Below, piece by piece: positions 9,777 to 18,524 of a stretch of 64,000 bases of DNA. Origin of the DNA: Burkholderia sp. NRF60-BP8 (GTDB lineage: Bacteria; Pseudomonadota; Gammaproteobacteria; Burkholderiales; Burkholderiaceae). The number at the start of each line of letters is the position of its first letter. The stretch's first letter is position 1. Under the pieces are notes generated by a model. It had not been told where the DNA came from and ran no database searches. It saw nothing but the letters and a program-made list of their open reading frames with translations. A program made the position numbers and the translations under genes. The DNA is taken from positions 3,286,001 to 3,350,000 of the forward strand of contig NZ_CP013373.1 of NCBI RefSeq assembly GCF_001522585.2. The letters are read 5' to 3'.

Positions 9777-10083
9777 GTCGCCCGGTCGGGCGCGTTGCCG
9801 GCCGCCGCGCCGCCGGAACGCGTCGGCCTCGGCGCGAAACGGGCGGCCGACCGGTGAAAGTTGGTTGAAAGGATATGTTGCGCCAAATCCGCGCGGCCGC
9901 GGGGGTCAAGCCCGCGATCCGCGTCAACAGGGTAAAATAACGAGTTCCTCAAACGTCTGTCATCGAGAAGGCGCGTGTCCGACGCGCCGGCCGGCCGATC
10001 CGCGATCGGGCCGACGCACTCGGTTTTTTGCCCGTTTTTGGGCCCGTTACACGCGTCCGCTACGCGCGTCCGTTTTCAAAGCC
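9777..10083 (+). promoter_or_regulatory. Non-coding leader region of the ferredoxin-NADP reductase gene
   Basis: 307 bases with no credible gene. It contains a short A+T-rich patch (GGTAAAATAACG, about 9931-9942) that could hold a -10 box, and T-rich stretches close to the fpr start. No strong ribosome site precedes the ATG at 10084. No regulator site is recognised. Confidence 0.35.
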
Positions 10084-10854
10084 ATGAGCAAATACGACAC
10101 CGCCACCGTCCAATCCGTCCATCACTGGACCGACACGCTTTTCAGCTTCACCTGCACCCGCGAGCCGAGCCTGCGCTTCAACAACGGCGAATTCACGATG
10201 GTCGGCCTCGAAGTCGACGGCAAGCCGCTCGCGCGCGCCTACTCGATCGTCAGCCCGAACTACGAAGAGCATCTCGAATTCTTCAGCATCAAGGTGCAGA
10301 ACGGCCCGCTGACGTCGCGCCTGCAACATCTGAAGGTGGGCGACAAGGTGCTGATCGGCAAGAAGCCGACGGGCACGCTGGTGGCCGACAACCTGCTGCC
10401 GGGCAAGACGCTGTGGATGCTGTCGACGGGCACGGGCCTCGCGCCGTTCATGTCGATCATCCGCGATCCGGACATCTACGACCGCTTCGACAAGGTGATC
10501 CTGACCCACACGTGCCGCCTGAAGGGCGAGCTCGCGTACATGGACTACATCAAGCACGACCTGCCGGGCCACGAGTACCTGGGCGACATCATCAAGGAAA
10601 AGCTCGTCTACTACCCGACGGTCACGCGCGAAGCGTTCGACAACGAAGGCCGGATCACCGACCTGATCGCGACGGGCAAGCTGTTCACGGATCTCGGCGT
10701 GCCGGCGTTCTCGCCGGAAAACGACCGCGTGATGCTGTGCGGCAGCACCGCGATGCTGAAGGACACGACCGAGCTGCTGAAGCAGGCTGGCCTCGTCGAA
10801 GGCAAGAACAGCGCGCCGGGCCATTACGTGATCGAGCGCGCGTTCGTGGACTGA
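10084..10854 (+). CDS. fpr: Ferredoxin--NADP+ reductase
   Basis: 256-residue bacterial FNR. The FAD-binding motif RAYSIVSPN is near residue 50, the NADP-ribose region STGTGLAPF near residue 118 and a conserved CGSTAML near residue 218. It ends in VIERAFVD, the C-terminal extension that stacks over the flavin in subclass I enzymes. It exchanges electrons between NADPH and ferredoxin or flavodoxin, feeding oxidative-stress defence and Fe-S enzymes. Length and motifs match the family. A strong terminator follows. Confidence 0.94.
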   Translation: MSKYDTATVQSVHHWTDTLFSFTCTREPSLRFNNGEFTMVGLEVDGKPLARAYSIVSPNYEEHLEFFSIKVQNGPLTSRLQHLKVGDKVLIGKKPTGTLVADNLLPGKTLWMLSTGTGLAPFMSIIRDPDIYDRFDKVILTHTCRLKGELAYMDYIKHDLPGHEYLGDIIKEKLVYYPTVTREAFDNEGRITDLIATGKLFTDLGVPAFSPENDRVMLCGSTAMLKDTTELLKQAGLVEGKNSAPGHYVIERAFVD

Positions 10855-10882
10855 TCGATCCCCCAATTTGCGCGTCATCAAG

Positions 10883-10910
10883 AACCGGAGCGAAAGCTCC
10901 GGTTTTTTTT
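10883..10910 (+). terminator. Rho-independent terminator after fpr
   Basis: Perfect 8-9-bp stem AACCGGAGC / GCTCCGGTT with a GAAA loop followed by eight Ts, 28 bases after the fpr stop. Confidence 0.92.
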
Positions 10911-11269
10911 CGTCCCTACTTGGCGAATTCGTAACAAACTGGGACCATTCCATCTCAAATAGTTACATTTTGATACGTCATCGCAGGGTGCTCGGGCGTC
11001 AGTGTTTTTCCTACAACACCTTCATTCCGATTATTCACATTTACCCTTAAATGACCGCCTGACATGATCTTTCCGGAAATTTTGAGATATTATTCGGCGC
11101 GCGTGGTTGCCGTGCGGATGAGCGTGGAAGGGTCGGATGCAAGTGTTACAAGACGTAACTTTTGTTACTTCGGCATGGAGCGATTCCGTGGCGGCGACCG
11201 TCATCGAAACGGCAGCCAGCCCACGCAGCCAGCCGGTATCTGAACCGCTTTCTGACAGCAGGGAGAGTC
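10911..11269 (+). promoter_or_regulatory. A+T-rich control region upstream of the NarX-like kinase
   Basis: 359 bases without a gene and clearly richer in A+T than its surroundings. It holds several copies of the pentamer GTTAC/GTAAC, including the pair GTTAC-AAGAC-GTAAC at 11145-11159 with another GTTAC at 11164-11168, and earlier copies near 10928 and 10961. A -10-like TATTAT lies near 11088. These are candidate binding sites for the adjacent regulator or another factor. Confidence 0.45.
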
Positions 11270-12085
11270 ATGGATACGTCGCTTAACGCGCCCTTGGGCG
11301 CCCACGCCCCGTTCCCGTCGCGGCAGCGCATGCCCGGCTGCGCTGCCACTCCGCCCATCGCCGACGAAGCGTCGGGACGCGACGCGTCCGCCGCGCGGAT
11401 CGCGGCACTTTCCGCCCAGCTTCTCGCCGCCGACGAAGCGGCCCGCCGCCATTTGGCCGGCGAGCTGCACGACGGGCTCGGCGCCGAATTGACCGCCGCC
11501 CGCTTCGCACTCGCAAACGTTCAAACATGGCTGCCGGCCGACGCGCCGGAAGCCTGCCTGCGCGCGCTGGCGCTGGCGCAGCAGGCGCTCGACGCCGCGA
11601 CCGACGCGAATCGCCGGCTCATCGACGAGCGTGGCGCGCCGGCGCTCGACGCCGGCATGGTCGGTGCGCTATCGTCGTGGATCGACACCCATGCGGCGCG
11701 CACCGGCCTGCGCACGAGCTTCGTGTGCGCGGCCGACGCCCGCCTGACGCAGCTCGCCGGCGCCGGCGCGCTCGCGGTGTTCCGCGTCGCGCAGGAGGCG
11801 CTGTCGAACGTCGCGAAACACGCGCGCGCGACGTCGGTCGACGTCCGGATCGTCACCGACGGCACGCATCTGTCGCTGAGTGTCGCCGACGATGGGACCG
11901 GTTTCGCCCGGCACCGCCGCAACGGCTACGGCCTGGCCGGCATGCGCGCCCGCTGCGAGGCGTTCGGCGGCAGCTTCGAGACGGCCACGCCGGCGACCGG
12001 GCGCGGCACGCGCGTCACCGCGCGCTTCGCGTGGGCTTCGCTGCTCGGGGTGCCCGGCGCGGCACGCCGCACGTCGCTTTCGTGA
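11270..12085 (+). CDS. Soluble histidine kinase, NarX/UhpB (HisKA_3) type
   Basis: 271-residue kinase. The HisKA_3 phosphoacceptor segment is LAGELHDGLGAEL with His67 as the likely phosphorylated residue. The ATPase N box (QEALSNVAKHA) and G boxes (DDGTGF, YGLAGMRAR) follow. There is no membrane segment and only about 50 low-complexity residues before the kinase core, so the sensing part is absent or supplied by another protein. The start has a GGGAGAG box. The response regulator begins 7 bases after its stop, so they form a two-gene operon. Confidence 0.88.
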   Translation: MDTSLNAPLGAHAPFPSRQRMPGCAATPPIADEASGRDASAARIAALSAQLLAADEAARRHLAGELHDGLGAELTAARFALANVQTWLPADAPEACLRALALAQQALDAATDANRRLIDERGAPALDAGMVGALSSWIDTHAARTGLRTSFVCAADARLTQLAGAGALAVFRVAQEALSNVAKHARATSVDVRIVTDGTHLSLSVADDGTGFARHRRNGYGLAGMRARCEAFGGSFETATPATGRGTRVTARFAWASLLGVPGAARRTSLS

Positions 12086-12092
12086 GGTCGCG

Positions 12093-12749
12093 ATGAGCCT
12101 GAACATCCTGCTCGTGGACGATCACGCGATCGTCCGGCAAGGGATCCGCCAGTTGCTGATCGATCGCGGCGTCGCACGCGACGTGACCGAGGCCGAGAGC
12201 GGCGGCGACGCGATGGCCGCCGTCGACAAGCAGGAATTCGACGTGATCCTGCTCGACATCTCGCTGCCCGACACGAACGGCATCGAGGTGCTCAAGCGGC
12301 TCAAGCGCAAGCTGACGCGCACGCCGGTGCTGATGTTCTCGATGTACCGCGAGGACCAGTACGCGGTGCGCGCGCTGAAGGCCGGCGCGGCTGGCTATCT
12401 GTCGAAGACGGTCAACGCCGCGCAGATGATCGGCGCGATCCAGCAGGTCGCGGCCGGCCGCAAATACGTGAGCCCCGCGATGGCCGAGGCGCTCGCCGAA
12501 TACGTGTCGTTCGAGAACGAACCGCTGCCGCACGAGAAGCTGTCCGATCGCGAATACCAGACGCTCTGCATGCTCGCGTCGGGCAAGCGGCTCACCGATA
12601 TCGCGAACACGCTGTCGCTGTCGGTGAAGACGGTGAGCGTGTACCGGTCGCGGCTGCTCGAGAAGATGCGGCTGTCGAACAACGCGGAACTCACGTTCTA
12701 CGTGATGAGCAACCGGCTCGTCGACATGGCGCCCACGGCCGGCGCCTGA
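12093..12749 (+). CDS. LuxR/NarL-family response regulator
   Basis: 218-residue two-domain regulator. The receiver domain has the acidic pair Asp9/Asp10, phosphoacceptor Asp55 (LLDISLPD) and the conserved Lys in GYLSKTV. A LuxR-type helix-turn-helix lies at about residues 150-205 (LTDIANTLSLSVKTVSVYRSR). It is the evident partner of the kinase just upstream and should bind DNA as a dimer after phosphorylation. Targets are unknown; the GTTAC repeats upstream of the pair are candidates for autoregulation. Confidence 0.92.
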   Translation: MSLNILLVDDHAIVRQGIRQLLIDRGVARDVTEAESGGDAMAAVDKQEFDVILLDISLPDTNGIEVLKRLKRKLTRTPVLMFSMYREDQYAVRALKAGAAGYLSKTVNAAQMIGAIQQVAAGRKYVSPAMAEALAEYVSFENEPLPHEKLSDREYQTLCMLASGKRLTDIANTLSLSVKTVSVYRSRLLEKMRLSNNAELTFYVMSNRLVDMAPTAGA

Positions 12750-12947
12750 TCCGATCCCCGGCCCCCCTCGAATTCGTCCGATCCCGCGACGCGGCGCAGG
12801 CCGCGCCGCGCACAAACGCTTGTTTTATCGGACGATTTCGCGGCGCCCCGCTGCGCCGCAGCGAGGCTTGTACGCCAAATCGGCTAAAATTATCGGTTTT
12901 CACTCAGTTGGCGCGCCGTGCCTGCGCGTGCTGGCGATTCATCCGCA

Positions 12948-14354
12948 ATGTCTCTCTTCCGCAAGAAAAACGTCGATCGCATGATCGCCGGCGCGCAAGC
13001 CGCCGGGCTCAAGAAAGCGCTCGGCGCGATCGACCTCACCTTCCTCGGCATCGGCGCGATCATCGGCACCGGCATCTTCGTGCTGACCGGCACCGGCGCC
13101 GTCCAGGCCGGGCCGGCGCTGATGCTGTCGTTCGTGATCGCCGCGATCGCGTGCGGCCTCGCCGCGCTGTCGTACGCGGAGTTCGCGTCGACGATCCCCG
13201 TCGCCGGCTCGATTTACACGTATTCGTACGCGACGCTCGGCGAGCTCGTCGCGTGGATCATCGGCTGGGACCTGATGCTCGAGTACGGCCTCGCGTCGTC
13301 GGCCGTGTCGGTCGGCTGGTCCGGCTACCTGCAGTCGCTGCTGCAGGGCTTCGGCCTCACGTTGCCGACCGTGCTCACCGCCGCGCCCGGCGCGGTGCCG
13401 GGCGTCGTCACGTGGTTCAACCTGCCCGCGTTCCTCGTGATGATCGCGATCACGACGCTGCTGTCGATCGGCATCCGCGAATCGACCCGCATCAACAACA
13501 TCATGGTGTTCATCAAGGTGTCGGTCGTGCTGCTCGTGATCGCGGTCGGCCTGTTCCACGTGACGCCCGCGAACTGGAAGCCGTTCATGCCGCACGGCTG
13601 GAGCGGCGTGTTCGGCGCGGCCGCCGTGATGTTCTTCGCGTTCATCGGCTTCGACGCGGTGTCGTCGGCGGCCGAGGAAGTGAAGAACCCGAAGCGCGAC
13701 CTGCCGATCGGCATCATCGCGTCGCTCGCGGTGTGCGCGGTGCTGTACGTGACGGTCGCCGCGGTCGCGACCGGCATCGTGCCGTCCGCGCAGTACGCGA
13801 GCATCTCGCACCCGATCTCGTACGCGCTGCAGATCGCCGGCGAGAAGTGGGTCGCGGGCTTCATCGACCTCGGCGCCGTGCTCGGCATGCTGACCGTGAT
13901 CCTCGTGATGAGCTACGGCCAGACCCGCATCATCTTCGCGATGTCGCGCGACGGCCTGCTGCCGGCGGCGCTGTCGCGTGTGCATCCGCGCTTCGCGACG
14001 CCGTTCCTGACGACCTGGCTGGTCGGCCTGTTCTTCGGGCTGATCGCCGCGCTGGTGCCGCTCAACGTGCTCGCCGAGCTGATCAACATCGGCACGCTCG
14101 CGGCGTTCTCGATGGTGTCGATCGCCGTGCTCGTGCTGCGCCGCACGCATCCCGAACTGCCGCGCGCGTTCCGCTGCCCGGGCGTGCCCGTGGTGCCGAT
14201 CCTCGCGGTCGCGTCGTGCCTGTTCCTGATGCTGAACCTGCAGCCCGTCACGTGGGCCGCGTTCGGCATCTGGCTCGTGATCGGCCTCGCGATCTACGCG
14301 CTGTACTCGCGACGCCATTCGAAGCTCGCGCACGGCCACCCCGACGCGCACTGA
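12948..14354 (+). CDS. APC-family amino acid permease
   Basis: 468-residue integral membrane protein with about 12 helices. The amino acid-polyamine-organocation signature GIGAIIGTGIFVLTG lies near residues 35-49 and FIGFDAVSSAAEEVKNP near residue 240, as in cationic-amino-acid (CAT/YfnA-like) transporters. The ATG at 12948 is preferred to the in-frame ATG at 12918, which would add an odd hydrophilic tail (MPARAGDSSA). It is a single-gene unit. The substrate is probably a cationic or broad-range amino acid. Confidence 0.88.
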   Translation: MSLFRKKNVDRMIAGAQAAGLKKALGAIDLTFLGIGAIIGTGIFVLTGTGAVQAGPALMLSFVIAAIACGLAALSYAEFASTIPVAGSIYTYSYATLGELVAWIIGWDLMLEYGLASSAVSVGWSGYLQSLLQGFGLTLPTVLTAAPGAVPGVVTWFNLPAFLVMIAITTLLSIGIRESTRINNIMVFIKVSVVLLVIAVGLFHVTPANWKPFMPHGWSGVFGAAAVMFFAFIGFDAVSSAAEEVKNPKRDLPIGIIASLAVCAVLYVTVAAVATGIVPSAQYASISHPISYALQIAGEKWVAGFIDLGAVLGMLTVILVMSYGQTRIIFAMSRDGLLPAALSRVHPRFATPFLTTWLVGLFFGLIAALVPLNVLAELINIGTLAAFSMVSIAVLVLRRTHPELPRAFRCPGVPVVPILAVASCLFLMLNLQPVTWAAFGIWLVIGLAIYALYSRRHSKLAHGHPDAH

Positions 14355-14607
14355 GCATCCGCGATGGCGCGCCTTGCGCGGTGCGCCATCGCGAGCACCC
14401 CACGCGGAGCCTGCACCGGCTCCCGCCCCGCTCTCCCGAACCCTCGGCCACCGCGCGATCGCTGTCCGATCGTCGCGATCTCTTGCCCGATTCTCCGGAT
14501 TTGCCTGCGCGGCCGGCGCGCCGCCTGCACGCGCGCGCCGGGCGGTTCATAATCCCGCCATCGAACGACGGCGCCGCACGACGGGCCGTCCGGCAACAGG
14601 AAAAACG

Positions 14608-15633
14608 ATGGAAAGCGTCGATCTCGATGTACTGAAATCCAGCGCGCGCTGGCTCGAAGAAGGGCGGCGCGTGCTGCTCGTGACGGTCGTGAAGACGTGG
14701 GGCTCGTCGCCGCGCCCCGAAGGCGCGATGCTCGCGGTGCGCGAGGACGGCCTGGTGGTCGGCTCCGTGTCCGGCGGGTGCATCGAGGACGACCTGATCG
14801 CCCGCGTGCATGCGAGCGGGATCGCGGCCGATGCGCGCCCGGAAGCGCTCAAGTACGGCGTGACGGCCGAGGAAGCGCACCGCTTCGGGCTGCCTTGCGG
14901 CGGCACGATCCAGCTCGTGCTCGAACCGCTCACGCGCGACAGCGGGATCGCCGCGCTGTGCGCGGAAGTCGAGGCCGGCCGCCTCGTCACGCGCACGATG
15001 ACGCTCGCGACCGGCCGCGCGTCGCTGTCGCCCGCGCAGGCGACCGACGGGCTCGCCTTCGACGGCGAACGGCTCGTGACGATCCACGGGCCGCGCTACC
15101 GGATGCTCGTGATCGGCGCCGGCCAGTTGTCGCGCTATCTGTGCCAGATCGCGGTCGGGCTCGACTACCAGGTGACGGTCTGCGATCCGCGCGAGGAATA
15201 CACGGATGCGTGGGACGTGCCGGGCACGCGCGTCGTGCGCACGATGCCCGACGATACGGTGCTCGACATGAAGCTCGACGCGCGTTCGGCCGTGATCGCG
15301 CTCACGCACGACCCGAAGCTCGACGATCTCGCGCTGATGGAAGCGCTGAAGACGCCCGCGTTCTACGTGGGCGCGCTCGGCTCGCGGCGCAACAACGCGG
15401 CGCGGCGCGAGCGGCTGCGCGAATTCGATCTGAGCGAAGCGGAGCTGGCCCGGCTGCACGGCCCGGCCGGCATCTACATCGGCAGCCGGACGCCGCCGGA
15501 AATCGCGATCTCGATCCTCGCGGAGATCACCGCCGCGAAGAACAACGTGTCGCTGCCGACGATCCTGCAGGTCGAAGGCGCGAAGGCCGCACGCGAAATC
15601 GCGGCGAACGGCGGCGCGGCCTGCGGCCTCTGA
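14608..15633 (+). CDS. XdhC/CoxI family protein
   Basis: 341-residue protein with an N-terminal XdhC_CoxI domain (RPEGAMLAVREDG and GSVSGGCIEDDL at about residues 35-65) and a C-terminal Rossmann domain (VIGAGQLSRYL). XdhC proteins bind molybdenum cofactor and assist its sulfuration and insertion into xanthine-dehydrogenase-type enzymes. No molybdoenzyme gene adjoins it, so it serves a partner elsewhere. The start follows an AGGA box. The open frame upstream of 14608 is read-through. Confidence 0.88.
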   Translation: MESVDLDVLKSSARWLEEGRRVLLVTVVKTWGSSPRPEGAMLAVREDGLVVGSVSGGCIEDDLIARVHASGIAADARPEALKYGVTAEEAHRFGLPCGGTIQLVLEPLTRDSGIAALCAEVEAGRLVTRTMTLATGRASLSPAQATDGLAFDGERLVTIHGPRYRMLVIGAGQLSRYLCQIAVGLDYQVTVCDPREEYTDAWDVPGTRVVRTMPDDTVLDMKLDARSAVIALTHDPKLDDLALMEALKTPAFYVGALGSRRNNAARRERLREFDLSEAELARLHGPAGIYIGSRTPPEIAISILAEITAAKNNVSLPTILQVEGAKAAREIAANGGAACGL

Positions 15634-15694
15634 CCCACGGCGGCGGGCGGCCGCGCTCGCGCGGGGCGCCGGCGCCGGCCGGCGCGAACGTCGG

Positions 15695-16429
15695 TCAGGC
15701 CAGGCCGGCCGCCAGCGCGGCGGCAACCGAACCGACCACCAGCACGACGCCGACCGTACGGCGCTTGTTCAGCTCGGTCCACAGCAGCACGCCCGTCAGC
15801 GACAGCAGGATCAGCGAGCCTGCGATCGTGTCCATCAGCAGCACCCAGCCGAGATTCATCCCGACGCCGCGATGCAGGTTGTTCAGCGTCGTCAGGAACG
15901 TGTTGCCCGTGCGTTTCACGGACACGTAGCCGTTGCCGACCCAGTACTCGCCCTGCAGGTTCTGGTGCGGCCCGAACACGCCGAATTGCCAGTGTTCGGG
16001 CTGCATCACGCGCTTGTCGCCCCACGCGACGGCCTGCGCAGGCTCCTTGCGCATGCGGCCCGGCTTGCCGTCGAAATGCAGCTCCTGTTGCAGCCACTTC
16101 GTCATCGCGGCAGGCGTCTTCGGCACCGGATCCGGCAGCGCGATCTGCATTTCCTCGACCTGCGGCTCGCCGGTCGAAATCTTCAGCGGCGGCGCGCGGT
16201 GATTCAGCAGCACGCCCGTCACGCCGAACAGCAGCCCGAGCACCGCGCCCCACAGCCCGACCCAGCCGTGCACCTTGCGCAGCCACTTGATGAAGGTCGC
16301 GCGGCGCGAGCGCTGGCGGCGCGCGGCCAGTTCGTCGTCGGTCAGCGGGCGGCCCGCCGGGTGCAGCACGGTGACGCCGGCGAGCGGCAGGCCCGTCTTG
16401 GGCGGGTCGATCGTTTCGGGCGCGTTCAC
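15695..16429 (-). CDS. PepSY-associated membrane protein, iron-regulated
   Basis: 244-residue protein with a basic cytoplasmic start, a membrane helix at about residues 52-74 after the RKVHGWVGLWGAV motif, a periplasmic domain, and two C-terminal helices from about residue 192. The arrangement and the HRGVGMNLGWVLLMD motif are those of PepSY-associated transmembrane proteins, often linked to iron or siderophore reduction. A Fur-box match lies 73 bases upstream, supporting iron repression. It converges on xdhC. A reductase role is inference. Confidence 0.82.
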   Translation of the reverse strand: MNAPETIDPPKTGLPLAGVTVLHPAGRPLTDDELAARRQRSRRATFIKWLRKVHGWVGLWGAVLGLLFGVTGVLLNHRAPPLKISTGEPQVEEMQIALPDPVPKTPAAMTKWLQQELHFDGKPGRMRKEPAQAVAWGDKRVMQPEHWQFGVFGPHQNLQGEYWVGNGYVSVKRTGNTFLTTLNNLHRGVGMNLGWVLLMDTIAGSLILLSLTGVLLWTELNKRRTVGVVLVVGSVAAALAAGLA

Positions 16430-16457
16430 GCGAAAGTATCCATTCGTTCAAAACGAC

Positions 16458-16486
16458 GGGCGGCGCGCAGGGTGTGCGCGCCGCCC
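16458..16486 (-). other. Strong hairpin in the leader of the PepSY gene
   Basis: Perfect 11-bp stem GGGCGGCGCGC / GCGCGCCGCCC with a 7-base loop. It lies between the Fur box and the PepSY start (29 bases before the ATG), hence within the expected 5' leader. No T tract follows, so it is more likely a stabiliser or translation barrier than a terminator. Confidence 0.5.
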
Positions 16487-16501
16487 GGGCAGCATGAAAA
16501 T

Positions 16502-16520
16502 GAGAATGGATATCATTACA
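16502..16520 (-). promoter_or_regulatory. Fur box upstream of the PepSY gene
   Basis: Read on the minus strand, TGTAATGATATCCATTCTC matches the 19-bp Fur consensus GATAATGATAATCATTATC at 14 positions. It sits 73 bases upstream of the PepSY start. Fur with Fe2+ would repress the gene under iron-replete conditions. Confidence 0.75.
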
Positions 16521-16698
16521 TAAATCGGAAGCCGGCTCAATCCGTGCGCATACGGAGCGGGAGGCACGGCGCACGCGCAAATTCGGACGAAAGGCACACG
16601 TTGCAATCCGAAGGCGAACGATGGATGGAAAATACCGGCAGAACGATCCCGCAAGCCACGGACAGCCTTTCGTAAGAACCCGCCCGTCGGCAGACCGC

Positions 16699-17016
16699 TC
16701 AGCGCAACGGCGGCAGCGGAAAACGCGGCGCGGCGTCGTCCGGCGCGGGGTCGGCGCGATCGAGCGCATACAGCCACGCGAGCAGGTCCGCGACCGCCTG
16801 ATAAAGCTGCGGCGGAATCCGGTCGTCGAGATCGACCTGCATCAGCAGCGACACCATCTCCGGCGCCGTATGCACGTACAACCCCGCATCGCGCGCGCGC
16901 GCGACGATCATCTCGGCGAGCACGCCGTAGCCCTTCGCCACCACGCGCGGCGCCGCATCGCCGCCTTTCGGATCGTAGACGAGCGCGGCCGCGCGCTTGC
17001 GGGACGTCATGCTCAT
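16699..17016 (-). CDS. Stand-alone FlhB/YscU C-terminal-domain protein
   Basis: 105-residue protein matching the cytoplasmic end of the flagellar export-switch protein FlhB (APRVVAKGYGVLAEMI, then IPPQLYQAVADLLAWLY). It starts just after the point where FlhB has its NPTH self-cleavage site, and it has no membrane part. Such FlhB-like proteins (FhlB/FlhX) can partly replace the cleaved FlhB C-domain in export-specificity switching. Its start overlaps the stop of the FliK-like gene by 4 bases (ATGA), so translation is coupled. It is not a decayed flhB: the ends are clean. Confidence 0.85.
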   Translation of the reverse strand: MSMTSRKRAAALVYDPKGGDAAPRVVAKGYGVLAEMIVARARDAGLYVHTAPEMVSLLMQVDLDDRIPPQLYQAVADLLAWLYALDRADPAPDDAAPRFPLPPLR

Positions 17017-18365
17017 GGCAGCGCCTCGTCATCGTCGCCCGGCACCCGCGCGTCGGGGCCGCCGGCCGCGCCGCGCGCGTACGCGGCGGCGGCGGCCTGC
17101 GCGGCGAACAGGTCGAAGCCGTCCGGCCCGTCGTCGACCGCGCGGATCGACAGCCCACCCACCCTGAGCCCCGATCCTTCGAGCCGCTGCCGCAGCGCGG
17201 CTTCGTGGCGCGCGAGACGGTCGGCGCCCGTCTGGTTCGCGCGCAGCCGCGCGACGAGCTGCGCGCCGTTCAGCACCAGTTCGGCATCGACCGTGCCGAG
17301 CGACGGCAGCGTCAGCGTCAGGCGCGTGCGCCATGCGATGCCGTCGCCCGTGTCGTCGCCGCCGCGCGGTGCGCGATGGCCCGGCTCGTCGGGTTCGATC
17401 GTCCAGTCGAGCCGCGCGCCCGGCCACGCCTCCCCGGTCCAGCGAAACTGGTCGGTCGCGAGCGCGTCGAGTTGCTGCCGAACGAGCGGCACGGCGGCCG
17501 GATGCACGGTCGCGAGCGGCTGCGCCTGCGGCTCGGACGAGGCGGCGGCCAGCTCGGCCCGCGCGGGCGTCCAGCGCGTATCGGTGTGCGCGGCCAGCGG
17601 ATCGGCGGGGTCGAGCGGCGACGATGCGTTCTGCCGGGCGGCCGCCGGCGCGGCCTGCGCCGGGTCGCGTGCAGGCGCGCCGCCGCCCTGGGGCGGCGGG
17701 GGCGCGCTGGCCCGTGCGGTGGCCGGCAGCGGCGGGCGCTGCGCGAGCAGTTCGTCGAGCACGTCGGTCGGCTCGTGCGGAACGGCTTGCGGGTCGGCCG
17801 GCGCGAGCGCGGTCGCGAGGCGCGCCTGCGGCTCGCGCAACAGCGCCGCGAGCGGACGCTGGCCGGCCAGCCACTGCGCGAGATGGGATTCGTAGAAGAG
17901 GCCGCTTTCGCTCACGGCCTGCGCGAGCGCCGCGCGCAACGCCGCGACCGGCGGCGGCGCGGCCGCCTCGCGCGCCGCCGCGGTGGACGACGCTTCGGCG
18001 GAAGCGGGCGTAGAGGACGCCGCGGGACTGGACGCAGCCGGCACGCGCGCCGGCGCGGGCGTATCGGCGAGCAGCACGGCGGGATCGGCCAGCAGCGGCA
18101 GCCGACCGACGATCGCCGGCGTCGCATCGCCGCCCGAGCGCGAAATCGCGTCGAGCGCGCGCCCGACCTCGGACAGCGCGGTCTGCGTGGAAGCCGGCGG
18201 CGCGGCGGGCGGACTGCCGGCCGACGGCGAGGACGACGCGCCGGCGCCCGGCGTGCCGACCTGCGAGGTCGCGCCGCCGCCGGCGGGCGCCGATACGGTG
18301 CCGGTCAGCAAGCTGTCGAGGCGGCTCGCCAGCAGCGCGGCCGCAACGGAGTCGATACCGGTCAT
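17013..18365 (-). CDS. FliK-like flagellar hook-length control protein (second copy)
   Basis: 450-residue protein. The first 280 residues are low-complexity Ala/Pro/Gly-rich, as expected of a disordered export ruler. The last 150 form a Flg_hook-like domain (RLTLTLPSLGTVDAELVLNG, about residues 345-365). It is distinct from the canonical FliK at 25564-26928. It is followed with a 4-base overlap by the FlhB-like gene, which pairs a ruler with the C-domain it would contact. Naming as FliK-like is by domain and context; the sequence similarity is weak. Confidence 0.72.
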   Translation of the reverse strand: MTGIDSVAAALLASRLDSLLTGTVSAPAGGGATSQVGTPGAGASSSPSAGSPPAAPPASTQTALSEVGRALDAISRSGGDATPAIVGRLPLLADPAVLLADTPAPARVPAASSPAASSTPASAEASSTAAAREAAAPPPVAALRAALAQAVSESGLFYESHLAQWLAGQRPLAALLREPQARLATALAPADPQAVPHEPTDVLDELLAQRPPLPATARASAPPPPQGGGAPARDPAQAAPAAARQNASSPLDPADPLAAHTDTRWTPARAELAAASSEPQAQPLATVHPAAVPLVRQQLDALATDQFRWTGEAWPGARLDWTIEPDEPGHRAPRGGDDTGDGIAWRTRLTLTLPSLGTVDAELVLNGAQLVARLRANQTGADRLARHEAALRQRLEGSGLRVGGLSIRAVDDGPDGFDLFAAQAAAAAYARGAAGGPDARVPGDDDEALP

Positions 18366-18387
18366 GATCGGAGCCTGCTCACCTTGG

Positions 18388-18413
18388 GGTCCGTTTGCGT
18401 GGGCAAACGGACC
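18388..18413. other. Intercistronic hairpin between fliT and the FliK-like gene
   Basis: Perfect 11-bp stem GGTCCGTTTGC / GCAAACGGACC with a 4-base loop, 23 bases before the FliK-like start. There is no T tract. It could process or attenuate the fliST transcript before the downstream pair. Confidence 0.5.
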
Positions 18414-18524
18414 GACACATCGTTGCGAATCCGGCGCGGCACACCGGCGCCGCCCGCGGGAACGGCGCGCGCCGCGTACGGCACCGGGCCCGGGCGCCTC
18501 GCGCCCGTCTTCCGGACGACGGCC

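Noticed and set aside
16699..17016. Truncated flhB pseudogene
   Set aside because: Clean start, overlap with the upstream gene and intact C-domain fit the known stand-alone FlhB-like family better than decay.
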